Below, in pieces: positions 51,138 to 60,533 of a DNA stretch of 64,000 bases. The position numbers and the translations under genes are program-made. The stretch covers positions 13,545 through 77,544 of the forward strand of contig JBAYOV010000009.1 of NCBI GenBank assembly GCA_041678045.1, read 5' to 3'. Within the stretch, counting starts at the first letter, position 1. Every line of letters starts with the position of its first letter. The stretch is from UBA2357 sp041678045 (GTDB lineage Bacteria > Pseudomonadota > Gammaproteobacteria > Burkholderiales > Rhodocyclaceae). The notes under the pieces were generated by a model. The model was given only the letters and a program-made list of their open reading frames with translations, did not search any database and was not told where the DNA came from.

Positions 51138-52148
51138 TCAGCCCGGCAGGGCGGCGACCTCGTTTTCAATGCGACCGAACAGGCTGTTGCCCTCGGCGTC
51201 GAACATCTCGATGCGCACCCGGTCACCGGCGCGCATGAAGGGCGTGAGCGGCTTGCCTTGTTCGATGGTTTCATAGGTGCGCACTTCGGCCAGGCAGCAA
51301 TAGCCCACCCCGCCGTTGTCGATGGACGACCCCCACAGGTTGCCCTGCTTGTTCGACACCGTGCCGGAGCCCACGATGGAGCCGGCTTCCAGCTCGCGGG
51401 TCTTTGCCACATGGGCAATCAGCTGACCAAAGTCGAAAGTCATGTCCACTCCGGCATCGGGCTGGCCGAAGAGCCGGTCGTTCAGATGCACCACCAGCGG
51501 CCGATGCACCTTTGCCCCCTGCCAGGCGCCCCCCAGTTCGTCCGGGGTGATCGCCACCGGGCTGAAAGCGCTCGCCGGCTTGCTCTGGAAAAAGCCGAAG
51601 CCCTTCGCCAGTTCGTTCGGAATCAGGTTGCGCAGGCTCACGTCATTCACCAGCATGAGCAGGCGAATCGCCCGCGCCGCAACCTCCGGCGTGGCGCCCA
51701 TCGGCACGTCGCCGGTCACCACGGTGACCTCGGCCTCGAAGTCGATGCCCCAGCTTTCATCGGCCACCACCTTGTCGCGCGGACCGATGAAACTGTCCGA
51801 ACCGCCCTGGTACATCAGCGGATCGGTATAGAAGGAAGCCGGCACCTCGGCGCCCCGCGCCCGACGCACCAGCTCCACATGATTGATGTAGGCCGAACCG
51901 TCGGCCCACTGATAGGCACGCGGCAGCGGCGAATGGCAGGCCGCCTGATCAAAAGGCTCGGACTCCAGCGCCCCGCTGTTGAGCGCCTCATACACCTGGC
52001 GCAGTTGCGGCTCGCACACCGCCCAGTCATCCAGCGCGGCCTGCAGGGTGCGCGCAATGGAAGGCACTGCACGGCAGCGCGCCAGATCGCGGCTGACCAC
52101 CACCAGCGTACCGTCGCGGCCGCCGCTCTTGAGGGTTGCGAGCTTCAC
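51138..52148 (-). CDS. Fumarylacetoacetate hydrolase family protein
   Basis: 336 residues. N-terminal part KLATLKSGGRDGTLVVVSRDL and metal-binding core DFEAEVTVVTGD, followed by GSGTVSNKQGNLWGSSIDNGG. Length and pattern match fumarylacetoacetase-like enzymes of the FAH superfamily. It would cleave a fumaryl-type intermediate produced after the zeta-class isomerase. The GTG start at 52148 has AAGGAG upstream and overlaps the VOC gene stop; the frame is open further upstream as a shadow. Confidence 0.9.
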   Translation of the reverse strand: MKLATLKSGGRDGTLVVVSRDLARCRAVPSIARTLQAALDDWAVCEPQLRQVYEALNSGALESEPFDQAACHSPLPRAYQWADGSAYINHVELVRRARGAEVPASFYTDPLMYQGGSDSFIGPRDKVVADESWGIDFEAEVTVVTGDVPMGATPEVAARAIRLLMLVNDVSLRNLIPNELAKGFGFFQSKPASAFSPVAITPDELGGAWQGAKVHRPLVVHLNDRLFGQPDAGVDMTFDFGQLIAHVAKTRELEAGSIVGSGTVSNKQGNLWGSSIDNGGVGYCCLAEVRTYETIEQGKPLTPFMRAGDRVRIEMFDAEGNSLFGRIENEVAALPG

Positions 52149-52696
52149 TGGAACATCTCCTTGTAGCTGCCATCGTGCATCCATGCGGCGTGGCGCGGGG
52201 CCTTGCGGGTCTGCGACCACTCTTCGAGCATCTCCCACTTCACCTTGTCGAGCGCTTCCAGCATGCCCGGGCGCAGGGTGTTGCAGGCCAGCTCCAGGCG
52301 ATGGCCATTCGGGTCGTAAAAGTAGATCGACTGGAACAGCGCATGGTCGGTCGGCCCCACCACTTCGATGCCCGCCGCCTCCAGGCGCGCCTTGGTGGCC
52401 ATCAGCGTGTCCATGGAATCCACCTCCAGCGCCAGATGCTGGGTCCATGCCGGGGTGTTTTCATCGCGTCCCATCGGGGCGCGGGTGGGCAGCTCGAAAA
52501 AGGCCAGCACGTTGCCCATGCCGGCATCCATGAAGATGTGCATGTAGGGGTCCGGCTCCTTGGTCGATGGCACCGCGTCCTCGGCAATCGACAGCACCAG
52601 CTTCATGCCCAGGTGCTGTTCATACCAGCGGGCGGTTTCCAGCGCATCCTTGCAGCGGTAGGCCACATGGTGAATCTTCCTGACGATGGCTTCCAT
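52145..52696 (-). CDS. VOC-family protein (glyoxalase/extradiol dioxygenase-like)
   Basis: 183 residues with paired beta-alpha-beta VOC modules. Metal ligands are probably in HHVAYRC near residue 9, TQHLALEV near 85 and HRLELAC near 132. First gene of the catabolic run, it overlaps the FAH gene by four bases. It could be a ring-cleavage dioxygenase or a lactoylglutathione-lyase-like enzyme; no substrate is visible. Confidence 0.85.
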   Translation of the reverse strand: MEAIVRKIHHVAYRCKDALETARWYEQHLGMKLVLSIAEDAVPSTKEPDPYMHIFMDAGMGNVLAFFELPTRAPMGRDENTPAWTQHLALEVDSMDTLMATKARLEAAGIEVVGPTDHALFQSIYFYDPNGHRLELACNTLRPGMLEALDKVKWEMLEEWSQTRKAPRHAAWMHDGSYKEMFQ

Positions 52697-52859
52697 TGTT
52701 GTCTCCTCCAGTCATTGTGCATCGCGAACGCGGCGCCCTCGTGGTCCGTGCCCGCCTGTGATCCTGTCGTGTGCTTGCCCGGTCTTGTGCGCGCCGTTTG
52801 GCATGGCCTCCATTTAAGGCGAAAACGAACTATCATTCAAACAGCTTTTTCAGATTCAT

Positions 52860-52872
52860 TTATCGGATAAAG
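52860..52872 (+). promoter_or_regulatory. Palindrome before a LysR gene
   Basis: TTTATC-G-GATAAA, a perfect 13-base palindrome, starts 19 bases before the LysR-type gene at 52879 and ends 6 bases before its ATG. It contains a T-N11-A LysR-type box. It lies in the 182-bp region shared with the VOC-FAH-TRAP operon and may be an autoregulatory site. Confidence 0.5.
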
Positions 52873-52878
52873 TAATTA

Positions 52879-53805
52879 ATGAATATCAGCCTGCGCCAGC
52901 TCCGCGCCTTTGTCGCCGTCGCCCGTACCGGCAGCTTCACCCTGGCAGCCGAAGGGCTGTTCATCACCCAGTCCGCGCTGAGCGGCCTGATCAAGGAAAT
53001 GGAACGCTCGCTGGGCGTGCGGTTGTTCGACCGCAGCACCCGGCGCATCCAGCTCACCGACATCGGGCGTGGCATCTATCCGCTGATCGACAAGATCCTG
53101 CACGACCTGGATGGCGTGCTCGAAGAGGTGGCCCATCTCAAGGCCCTGAAAAAAGGCGTGGTGCGCGTTGCCGCGCCACAACTGATGGCCAGCACCCTGC
53201 TACCGGAGGTGATTGCCGCCTATACCGCGCGCCACCCGGAGATCGACCTGCGCCTGATCGACTGCGCGGTGGAGAGCGTCACCTCGCGGGTGTTCTCGGG
53301 TGAAGTGGATTTCGGCGTCGGCCCGGAGCGCGACCCGAACTCCGACATCGACGCCACGGTGCTGTTCGAGCTGCCCTTTCACGCGGTGTTTCCGCCCGGG
53401 CACCCGCTGGCAGCGCTGCCCCGGGTTCACTGGGCCGATCTGGTCGACTACCCGCTGATCACGCTGCAGGGCCAATTCACCGAACGCCTGTCGGTGGACC
53501 TGCGGGCCGCCCTGCGCGAGCGCGATCTCGACCCCAACACCACGGTCACGTTCATGTCTACCGCCCTGAGCATGGTGGCCGCCGGCCTCGGCGTGAGCAT
53601 CTGCATCCCCTATGCTGCCTCGCTGGTGCGCCTGTATCGCCTCGAAATGCGCCTGCTCCACGACCCGGAAGTCACCCGCCGCTTCTATGTCTTCACCCGC
53701 AACGGCCGCGCCCTGTCACCGGCCGCCGAAAGCTTTCGCGACTGTCTGTTCGAGCACATCCGGGCACATGACTGGATGGCCCCGCCTCGGCCCACGCCCG
53801 GCTGA
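52879..53805 (+). CDS. LysR-type transcriptional regulator
   Basis: 308 residues. N-terminal winged helix-turn-helix (SLRQLRAFVAVARTGSFTLA, then TQSALSGLIKEMERSLGVRLFDRSTR) and a periplasmic-binding-like effector domain from residue ~90. It is transcribed away from the VOC-FAH-dctP-dctQM-isomerase run, so it probably controls that operon in response to the pathway substrate. Confidence 0.92.
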   Translation: MNISLRQLRAFVAVARTGSFTLAAEGLFITQSALSGLIKEMERSLGVRLFDRSTRRIQLTDIGRGIYPLIDKILHDLDGVLEEVAHLKALKKGVVRVAAPQLMASTLLPEVIAAYTARHPEIDLRLIDCAVESVTSRVFSGEVDFGVGPERDPNSDIDATVLFELPFHAVFPPGHPLAALPRVHWADLVDYPLITLQGQFTERLSVDLRAALRERDLDPNTTVTFMSTALSMVAAGLGVSICIPYAASLVRLYRLEMRLLHDPEVTRRFYVFTRNGRALSPAAESFRDCLFEHIRAHDWMAPPRPTPG

Positions 53806-53838
53806 CCCCACCATGGAAGCGCCCACGCAGCCCGTCGC

Positions 53839-54717
53839 TCAACCCCCCTCACCCCCGAACAACACCTCGACCCAGGCATCCAGCACCGGATGCGGCTCGG
53901 CATGGCGACGGCGGATCAGCACCGTCGGCGACAACCCCAAATGCACGGGCAAGCGGTGACTGGCCACCTGATCGCCACGCGGATGCGCGGCCAGCAGGCT
54001 GGCCGGCAACACCCCCACCCCCAGTCCCGCCGCCACACATCCCAAAATCGCCTCCACCGACCCATAGCCCTGCTGCCCGGCAACGCGCAGCCCGCACTCG
54101 GCCGCCCAATTCAGCAGCCGGGCGCGGTAATGGCACCCTTCCGGAAACACGATCAGCGTCACCTCGTCGCCACGCTGCGGCAAAGCCGCATCCAGCGGCA
54201 GCACCAGGCGCAATTCTTCCTGCCACACCTCGTCGGTGAGCAGGCGCGGATGCTCGAACGGACCGGCCACCAGCGCCGCATCCAGCTCCAGGCCCAGCAC
54301 CCGCTCGATGAGCAGGGCGCTGGTGCCGGTCTCCAGCTCCATCGCCACCTTGGGTGCATGGCGATGAAAACGCGCCAGCACATCCGGAAGGCGCGTGGCT
54401 GCGGTGGTTTCCATCGAGCCCAGCCGCAGGCGCCCCTGCAGCGTGTCCAGATGCACGCTGCGCCAGGCCGCATTGCACAGGCTGTCCAGCTGCCGCGCAT
54501 ACGGCAGCAGGCGCTCGCCCGCAGCGGTGAGGCGCACCTGCTGCCCCCTGCGCTCCAGCAGCGCGCAGCCAAGCTGCTCCTCAAGCTGGCGCAAGCGCGC
54601 AGACACATTCGAGGGCACGCAGTTGAGCCGGCGCGCCGCCGCACTCAGGCTGCCCAGTTCGACCACGGAATGAAAGTAACGCAACAGATGCGGATTGAAG
54701 CGACTGGCGGAAAGCAT
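53839..54717 (-). CDS. LysR-type transcriptional regulator
   Basis: 292 residues. HTH with LLRYFHSVVELGSLSAAARR and SNVSARLRQLEEQLGCALLERR; effector domain from ~90. It is divergent from a YbfB-type MFS gene and likely controls it. ATG at 54717 has AAAGG upstream; a TTG at 54726 would add three residues. It ends only 33 bases from the previous LysR gene, on the opposite strand. Confidence 0.92.
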   Translation of the reverse strand: MLSASRFNPHLLRYFHSVVELGSLSAAARRLNCVPSNVSARLRQLEEQLGCALLERRGQQVRLTAAGERLLPYARQLDSLCNAAWRSVHLDTLQGRLRLGSMETTAATRLPDVLARFHRHAPKVAMELETGTSALLIERVLGLELDAALVAGPFEHPRLLTDEVWQEELRLVLPLDAALPQRGDEVTLIVFPEGCHYRARLLNWAAECGLRVAGQQGYGSVEAILGCVAAGLGVGVLPASLLAAHPRGDQVASHRLPVHLGLSPTVLIRRRHAEPHPVLDAWVEVLFGGEGG

Positions 54718-54729
54718 GGCACCCAACCT

Positions 54730-54744
54730 TTCACTTTTAGTGAA
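54730..54744. promoter_or_regulatory. Inverted repeat TTCAC-N5-GTGAA in divergent LysR/MFS region
   Basis: TTCAC-TTTTA-GTGAA at 54730-54744 with a further half-site TTCACT near 54772. It lies 12 bases before the LysR start and 124 before the MFS gene. LysR regulators bind T-N11-A inverted repeats like this one. Confidence 0.5.
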
Positions 54745-54867
54745 CGCTGATGATACTACTATTCACTAACAGTCTCCGCCCTGGCTTGGGTAAAGTGCCC
54801 ATGCCCCCCCGCCACGCAGCGGGCAACGCCCGCCCCTTGCACGGGCCTCTGCACACAGGACCCCCCC

Positions 54868-56049
54868 ATGCCACACGACGACCTGACCCCCGAACGCCTC
54901 TGGCCCCCTCTGCTCGCAGCCGCGTTTGCCCTCATCGTGGTGCACGGCCTGGGCCGCTTTGCCTACACCCCGCTCCTGCCCATGCTGGTGGGCGACGGGT
55001 TCATGAGCCTCGACGCCGGCGCTGCCTTTGCCACCTGGAACTACGTGGGCTACCTCTTCGGCGCCATGCTCGCCATCCGCCTGCATCGCCCCGATCAGAT
55101 TCGCCGCATCCTGCCGCTGGCCCTGCTCATCAGCGCACTCGGCACCACCGCACAGGGCTTCGTCACCCACCCGGACGCCTTCCTGCTGCTGCGCCTGCTC
55201 AACGGCCTCACCAACGGCATCGTGTTCGTGCAGGCCCCCGCGCTGGTGCTGGAATGGCTCGCCCGCCACGGCCGCGCCGCCATGAGCGGACTGATGTATC
55301 TCGGGGTCGGCTGCGGGCTGCTGCTCTCCAACGGCCTGGCCACCCTGCCGGCCGAATGGCTGCAAGGGGCCGCCCGCTGGTGGCCGATGGCCGTGTTCGC
55401 ACTGCCCCTGGCCCTGTGGAGCGCACATCAACTCAGCCATCTCGACCGCCCGGCTGCCGGGCAAGCCGCCGCCCCGCCGCCCCCCACCGGTCCGTTGCTC
55501 GACCGCACCATCCTGCCGGTGTTTCTTGCCTATGCCGGGGCCGGGCTGGGCTACATCCTGCCCACCACCTTCCTGCCGGTGGTGGCGCGCGAACAGCTCA
55601 TTGCCGGCCACTGGCTGCAGAACGGCGCCTGGCTCATCCTGGCCCTCAGCACCCTGGGCGCCGCCTGGCTCTGGAACACCCTGGGCAGCCGCATGGGCGA
55701 TCGCAACGCCCTCGTGCTCAACTATGTCCTGCAGGGCGTGGGCGTGGCCGGGCCCTTGCTGTGGCCGGGGGCCACCGGCGTGTTCATCTGCGCGCTGCTG
55801 GTCGGTTCCACCTTTCTGGGCAGCGTGCTGCTCACCCAGCGGCTGGCACGTGCCCTGCATCCGCACCAGGGGCCGCGCATCTCCGCCGCACTCATCACCC
55901 TGTATGCCTTCGCCCAGCTCACCGGCCCCTGGCTGGCGCAGCACTGGCTGGAGCGCGGCGGCAGCATGAGCAGCACCTACTGGCTGGGGGTCGGCGCCCT
56001 GGCCTGGGCCACGCTCTGGTCCCTGCAAACCCGCCCCCCGGCTCGCTGA
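54868..56049 (+). CDS. YbfB/YjiJ family MFS transporter
   Basis: 393 residues, 12 membrane segments. N-terminal LGRFAYTPLLPMLVGDG, LGVGCGLLLSNGL and GFVTHPDAFLLLRLLNGLTNG are typical of the YbfB/YjiJ subfamily. Substrate unknown. It is divergently controlled with the LysR gene at 53839. Confidence 0.9.
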   Translation: MPHDDLTPERLWPPLLAAAFALIVVHGLGRFAYTPLLPMLVGDGFMSLDAGAAFATWNYVGYLFGAMLAIRLHRPDQIRRILPLALLISALGTTAQGFVTHPDAFLLLRLLNGLTNGIVFVQAPALVLEWLARHGRAAMSGLMYLGVGCGLLLSNGLATLPAEWLQGAARWWPMAVFALPLALWSAHQLSHLDRPAAGQAAAPPPPTGPLLDRTILPVFLAYAGAGLGYILPTTFLPVVAREQLIAGHWLQNGAWLILALSTLGAAWLWNTLGSRMGDRNALVLNYVLQGVGVAGPLLWPGATGVFICALLVGSTFLGSVLLTQRLARALHPHQGPRISAALITLYAFAQLTGPWLAQHWLERGGSMSSTYWLGVGALAWATLWSLQTRPPAR

Positions 56050-56084
56050 ACCGGGGCCGCAACACCGGTACGCCGGCCCCGCGC

Positions 56085-56573
56085 TCAGCCTTCCAGCAGC
56101 GCCTGCAACTGCTCGCGCAGTTCGCGCTGCACGTAGGTGCGCCGGGCAGGCACCCGCAGCAGGGGCAATTTGGCAGTCTGACACGCCTCGTCGATGAAGG
56201 CGTCCCGCTCCACCCGGTCAGGACGCTGGTGCGAGCGGTCATCCAGCTCGATCACCGCCACCACCGACAGGTCGGCCGGGTCGCACAACACATAGTCGAA
56301 ATGCTTGCTGCTGATGCGGGTAAACGCCCGCCACCAGGCCCGCCGGTCGCGCATCGGCTTCACATCGAGCACATCCGCCACCCGCACCTTGCCAAATACC
56401 CGGTAACGCTCGCCCGCGACCTTGTCCAGTACCACCAGAAAGGCCCGCTCAGCCGGCGTAAACAACGCCTCGCGGCGCACATAGGGCAAGGGCGGCGCAG
56501 ACAGCAACCAGCGCAACAGCAGCAACAGCACTGCGCCCCCCACCACAACAAAAACCCAGTGTTCCGTTGTCAC
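56085..56573 (-). CDS. DUF2726 domain protein
   Basis: 162 residues from GTG 56573 (an upstream GTG at 56624 would add 17). One N-terminal membrane segment (HWVFVVVGGAVLLLLLRWLL), then a cytosolic DUF2726 domain with an FDYVLCDPADLSVVAVIELDD pattern resembling a PD-(D/E)XK nuclease core. Members are often called topoisomerase-like or nuclease-like, but the function is unproven. It lies between an MFS gene and a LysE gene on the minus strand. Confidence 0.82.
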   Translation of the reverse strand: MTTEHWVFVVVGGAVLLLLLRWLLSAPPLPYVRREALFTPAERAFLVVLDKVAGERYRVFGKVRVADVLDVKPMRDRRAWWRAFTRISSKHFDYVLCDPADLSVVAVIELDDRSHQRPDRVERDAFIDEACQTAKLPLLRVPARRTYVQRELREQLQALLEG

Positions 56574-56639
56574 AGATTCATGCGCCTCCAGCGCAAACAA
56601 ACAATCACAAGCGCCCTTCACCACGACAGCCGCACAGCA

Positions 56640-57263
56640 TCAGGCCTTGACGATCAGCACGAAACCACAGCCCATCATCACCATGCCGGCAAGCGTGCGC
56701 GACACCCCGGAAGGCCCCCGGCCACGCAACTCATCCACAATCCGTGCGGCCAGCCCCACATACATCAGCTTCACGCCCCCCACCGTCACCGCCGTGATGG
56801 CCGCAATCAGCAGCATGTCCCAGCCCCCAAGCCTGTCCACCTCAACCAGCGCCGGGAACAGGCTGGCATAGAACAGGATGGCCTTGACATCCCCCAAGGT
56901 CAGCAACAGCCCCGCTGCAAAATCAGCCACAAACGATGCAGCCCGCCGCCCCGGGTGCACCATCGCCCGCGCAGGGGCAGACCTCAGCACCCCTACCCCC
57001 AGCCAGACCAGGTAGGCACCACCACCGTACTTCAACAGCGAAAACAAGGTACCCAGCCACCCTGCCAGAAAACGCATGCCCAGCAGGGCCACTGTCACGA
57101 ACACCAGATCGCCCACCACGATGCCAAGAGCGGCAAAGGCACCGCTCGCCCGCCCCGCCCCCACAGACCGGGCCACCACCAGGGCAACGCTTGCACTGGG
57201 CAGCGCAGCCAGTGGCAGCATCACCAGGCACAGGGTCAATGCGCCCAGCGGGGTGATCGACAT
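56640..57263 (-). CDS. LysE family amino-acid exporter
   Basis: 207 residues with about six membrane segments. N-terminal ITPLGALTLCLVMLPLAALPSASVALVVARS and LKYGGGAYLVWLG match the LysE/RhtB translocator family, which exports amino acids or homoserine lactone-type products. The ATG at 57263 is family-like; the frame is open upstream to 57383. Confidence 0.88.
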   Translation of the reverse strand: MSITPLGALTLCLVMLPLAALPSASVALVVARSVGAGRASGAFAALGIVVGDLVFVTVALLGMRFLAGWLGTLFSLLKYGGGAYLVWLGVGVLRSAPARAMVHPGRRAASFVADFAAGLLLTLGDVKAILFYASLFPALVEVDRLGGWDMLLIAAITAVTVGGVKLMYVGLAARIVDELRGRGPSGVSRTLAGMVMMGCGFVLIVKA

Positions 57264-57282
57264 CCCGGCCCCCCCAGGCGTG

Positions 57283-57675
57283 TCAGGGTTTGTAGTATTG
57301 CCTGAACTCCGGGCTGGGCTCGCGTTCGGAGTAGATGTAGAGCACAACGCCGTTGGGGTCCTGAACGGCAAAGCCACGATCACCCCAGGGGTGATCCTCC
57401 AGCGGCATGACGGGCACCAGGCCCGAAGCCGTCAGTGCCTCGAACTCGGCATCCACATCGGCAACACTGAAGTTGTAGGTCAGCCCGGCGGGATGACAGG
57501 CGGGCTGATCGGGCTGAGGGGCCATGAACTGGAGGGCTGCCCCCTTGCCGAACTCGAGATTGACGTACCAGCCGCAATCAAAAGTCACCCTGGCACCGAA
57601 GTGCCGGACATAAAAGTCACGGGACTCGACCACCAGAGGGGTCGTGATGCACGGAGAGAGTGCGTTTGCAAACAT
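57283..57675 (-). CDS. VOC-family protein (glyoxalase/bleomycin-resistance-like)
   Basis: 130 residues. VOC repeats are seen (CITTPLVVESRDFYVRHFGARV, then NFSVADVDAEFEALTASG and GFAVQDPNGVVLYIY). An AGGAG site precedes the ATG at 57675. No genome partner suggests a substrate. Confidence 0.85.
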   Translation of the reverse strand: MFANALSPCITTPLVVESRDFYVRHFGARVTFDCGWYVNLEFGKGAALQFMAPQPDQPACHPAGLTYNFSVADVDAEFEALTASGLVPVMPLEDHPWGDRGFAVQDPNGVVLYIYSEREPSPEFRQYYKP

Positions 57676-57741
57676 GGGCGCTCCTGTTGGCATTGAAAGA
57701 CAAGCACCATTCTCGCATGCCAAAGTGCTGATCGATGACCG

Positions 57742-58227
57742 TCATAGCCCGTCATATTGCGCAACGCTGTTCAGCTCCCGCTTCCTTCCGGAAAACGCAT
57801 CGTACAGCGCCCGATGCCTGCGCAGCCCATATTCATCCGTGCGCTGTTCATAGGATCGAACCCACTCGATCAGGTTGTCCAGATTCGCGTCCTGCTCTTG
57901 GCTGGAGCCGAACTTTTCAGGCTCCCAGGGCCGTGCGCGGCAATGTGCAACGCAGGTCTCCACCCCGGGGTTGAGAAAGATCAGCTCCTCACACTCAGTC
58001 CACACGGCCTCAATGATGCTCGCGTAACAGCCCTCCATGATCCAGTGATCATGCTCCGCCATGAATTTCCGCACATCGGCCACGCTTTCCTCAAGCGGAC
58101 GCCTTTCGGTGCCCTCCGCAAACGCTACTTCATCGAGTGACAACCTTGCCACAGGCGAACTGGCCATCAAGCGCCTTGAGAGGGTGCTTTTCCCTGAGCC
58201 GGCATTGCCAAGAAGGATGAGTTTCAT
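57742..58227 (-). CDS. P-loop adenylate kinase-like protein
   Basis: 161 residues with a P-loop GNAGSGKST near residues 7-15 and a DE-containing segment SLDEVAF at 33, then a ~100-residue helical lid region. It resembles small AAA/adenylate-kinase-like NTPases often annotated as hypothetical. Substrate unknown. The ATG at 58227 starts just at the beta strand leading to the P-loop. Confidence 0.85.
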   Translation of the reverse strand: MKLILLGNAGSGKSTLSRRLMASSPVARLSLDEVAFAEGTERRPLEESVADVRKFMAEHDHWIMEGCYASIIEAVWTECEELIFLNPGVETCVAHCRARPWEPEKFGSSQEQDANLDNLIEWVRSYEQRTDEYGLRRHRALYDAFSGRKRELNSVAQYDGL

Positions 58228-58281
58228 GCATTTATCCTGGACAGAATTTCGCAAACGGGCGTCTCGGGTACGGACGGGGCG

Positions 58282-58722
58282 CTAGAAACTGATACCGAAC
58301 GCACTGAGGATGACCGCGACAAGCAAAATGGCAATCAGCGCACCGGCCACCATGAGGCTGAACTGAAACACGATGGCCCCCACACCAAGCACCGCAGCCG
58401 CGCCAGCAAAACGCCAGGGCTCGCGCGCGACAAACGAAATTGCGCCGAAAACAAGCGCCAGCGCACCCAGCGTGACAGCCGCCGCAGAAAAGAGCCCATA
58501 CCAGTCCGTTTTTCTTTCGGCCTCCTTGTACTCGACGCCCTGCGCCTTGGCGATCACCCGCTCCTTGATACTCTGAGCGGTGCTGACCACCACCCTGTCC
58601 ACAGGCTCAGGCGGCATGACGATGGGCAACACCCATGTGGGAAGCACTGCCGCCAGAACGGCGAGGCATCCGAAAAAAGTACCCATCACTCCGAACCAGT
58701 GAAGCTTGGACGCATGACGCAT
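58282..58722 (-). CDS. Hypothetical membrane protein
   Basis: 146 residues, with one N-terminal and about three later membrane segments (LVFGAISFV, AVLGVGAIVFQFSLMVAGALIAILLVAVILS). The intervening region is charged (KERVIAKAQGVEYKEAERK). No family is recognised. Confidence 0.75.
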   Translation of the reverse strand: MRHASKLHWFGVMGTFFGCLAVLAAVLPTWVLPIVMPPEPVDRVVVSTAQSIKERVIAKAQGVEYKEAERKTDWYGLFSAAAVTLGALALVFGAISFVAREPWRFAGAAAVLGVGAIVFQFSLMVAGALIAILLVAVILSAFGISF

Positions 58723-58750
58723 GACTCAGCCCTTTGATCAGTCGTTCATT

Positions 58751-59518
58751 CTACTTTGTCAGATTCAGGCAGGCTTTCGGCATCAGTGCAAACACGCCCC
58801 AGCCCAGGTATTCGCGCGTGTAAGCCACGTGGCGCTCGGGCTCCGTGGTCAGCAGCGCCCGAACCTCCTCCGCCAGCTCATCGTCGGGATTGGCTTCAAG
58901 CCACCGGCGCATGGTGAGCCATTTGGCCGCTTCGTACCTGTCCCAACCGTCCTGGTTGGCGAGCACCATTTCAACAACGTCATAGCCCAGATGCCCGAAA
59001 GACGCGACAAGCTCCGGGAGCGCGAGAAAGTCCGAGAGTGCGTTGGCAAGACACTTCTTGGCAGCCTCTTCCGTGGGCGGCACGTGTCGCCAGTAAGGCT
59101 CGCCGACCAGGATGATTCCTCCGGGGTTCAGGCTTCGTGCCAGAAGCGCAATAGTGCCGGCAACGCCTCCTGCGATCCAGCTAGCGCCGATGCAGGCGGC
59201 CACGTCGACCTTCTCATCAGAGACATAACCCGCTGCATCGCCATGAATGAAGCTGACTTGATGGTCGACACCCAACTCCCGGGCACGGATTCTCGCTTGC
59301 TCGGTAAACAACGGGCTCATGTCGATGCCGGTGCCCACAATGCCATGGTCGCGGGCCCAGGTGCACAGCATCTCCCCTGAACCACTGCCGAGATCAAGCA
59401 CTCGTGCGCCCGGCTCCAGACGTAATGCCGCCCCCAGCGTGGCGAACTTATCCGGCGTAAACGGGTTATGGATGCGATGCGCGCTTTCAGTGATATTGAA
59501 TATTCTCGGAATATCCAT
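58751..59518 (-). CDS. Class I SAM-dependent methyltransferase
   Basis: 255 residues from the ATG at 59518 (MDIPRIFNITESAHRIHNPF); ATG codons at 59536/59533 would add 5-6 residues. SAM motif I is VLDLGSGSGEM near residue 40, then GIDMSPLF and a post-I segment HGDAAGYV. Substrate unknown. No ribosome-binding site clearly favours one start. Confidence 0.85.
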   Translation of the reverse strand: MDIPRIFNITESAHRIHNPFTPDKFATLGAALRLEPGARVLDLGSGSGEMLCTWARDHGIVGTGIDMSPLFTEQARIRARELGVDHQVSFIHGDAAGYVSDEKVDVAACIGASWIAGGVAGTIALLARSLNPGGIILVGEPYWRHVPPTEEAAKKCLANALSDFLALPELVASFGHLGYDVVEMVLANQDGWDRYEAAKWLTMRRWLEANPDDELAEEVRALLTTEPERHVAYTREYLGWGVFALMPKACLNLTK

Positions 59519-59650
59519 CAGATCAAATCCCATCATCGTTGTATTCAGGTTTGGCTGTCTCAAACGCCGAGACGGCCCGCCGAAACCGCCTGCGGAATGG
59601 GCAGTATCGCGGGCCTGTGGCAATGACCCCCTGGGGGGCGGATCAAGGCG

Positions 59651-60478
59651 TTATCCGATGGCGGGCGCACCGGTGAGTTCATGCAGCCGCGTGACCGTAC
59701 CGGCATCGAGCCGGAGGAGCGCTGCGAGTTGCTGCAAATAGGCCGCCTCTGCCGGCGTATCCAGATCGATCACCAGCAGCGAAGCCACATAGACTTCCGC
59801 CGCCACCACCGGATTCGGCACATCCGCAACCAGTGCCGCCAGATCGAGGGGGCGCCGAAGTTCATCGAGCACGAACTGCCGCTCCTCGGCAGTAATGCCG
59901 TCCGTGCCAATCTTGCCGACGATACGCTCCATCTCCCTGTCATCGACGTGTCCGTCGGCCTTCGCCGCCGAGATCATCGCCCTGAGCATGAGCGCTTCGT
60001 TACGCGGGTCGGCCAGTGCCTGGATCTGATCCTGCTGAATGCCCTGCAACCCCGCCACCGCACCCGCATTGCCGCTGAGGCCGCCCTGCAGCGCCTTGAG
60101 CGCAAGTGCCCCCAGGATGGCCATTGCGCTGCCCCCCACGGCGCCCTTGGCCGCACTGCCACCGCCGCCGAGCAAAGCCCCGGCGAGCGCGCCCAGGCCA
60201 CCGAGTTGCGCGCCGCTCATGTTGCCGGCCTGCTGCTTGCCAAAAAAGTCCCGCGCAACACCAAGCAAGCCGCCCAGCGCATCCGCCGCACCGCCTCCCC
60301 GCCCTCCGGCACCGCCTGCACCACCGGCACCGCCCAGCAGGCCGCCCAGCAACTGTTCCAGGCCCCCACCGCCGGAAGCCCCCAGCCCCTTGGGACCCAG
60401 ACCCTGTTCGAGCCTGGCGCGGGTCTGCCCCGCCATGCCCTGCTGCAACAACTGACCAACGATATTTGCAAAACTCAT
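59651..60478 (-). CDS. DUF533 family (YebE-like, TerB-related) protein
   Basis: 275 residues. Residues 1-30 are a short helix, ~33-130 a glycine/alanine-rich membrane-like stretch (GGLLGGAGGAGGAGGRGGG), and 160-275 a TerB-like helical domain (LMLRAMISAAKADGHVDDREMERI). DUF533 proteins in E. coli (YebE) respond to envelope stress. Function is unproven. Confidence 0.85.
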   Translation of the reverse strand: MSFANIVGQLLQQGMAGQTRARLEQGLGPKGLGASGGGGLEQLLGGLLGGAGGAGGAGGRGGGAADALGGLLGVARDFFGKQQAGNMSGAQLGGLGALAGALLGGGGSAAKGAVGGSAMAILGALALKALQGGLSGNAGAVAGLQGIQQDQIQALADPRNEALMLRAMISAAKADGHVDDREMERIVGKIGTDGITAEERQFVLDELRRPLDLAALVADVPNPVVAAEVYVASLLVIDLDTPAEAAYLQQLAALLRLDAGTVTRLHELTGAPAIG

Positions 60479-60533
60479 GAACGCGCCTCCTGGTTGGACC
60501 GGATCATTAACACGCCTTGCCGCAAGCCACGGG

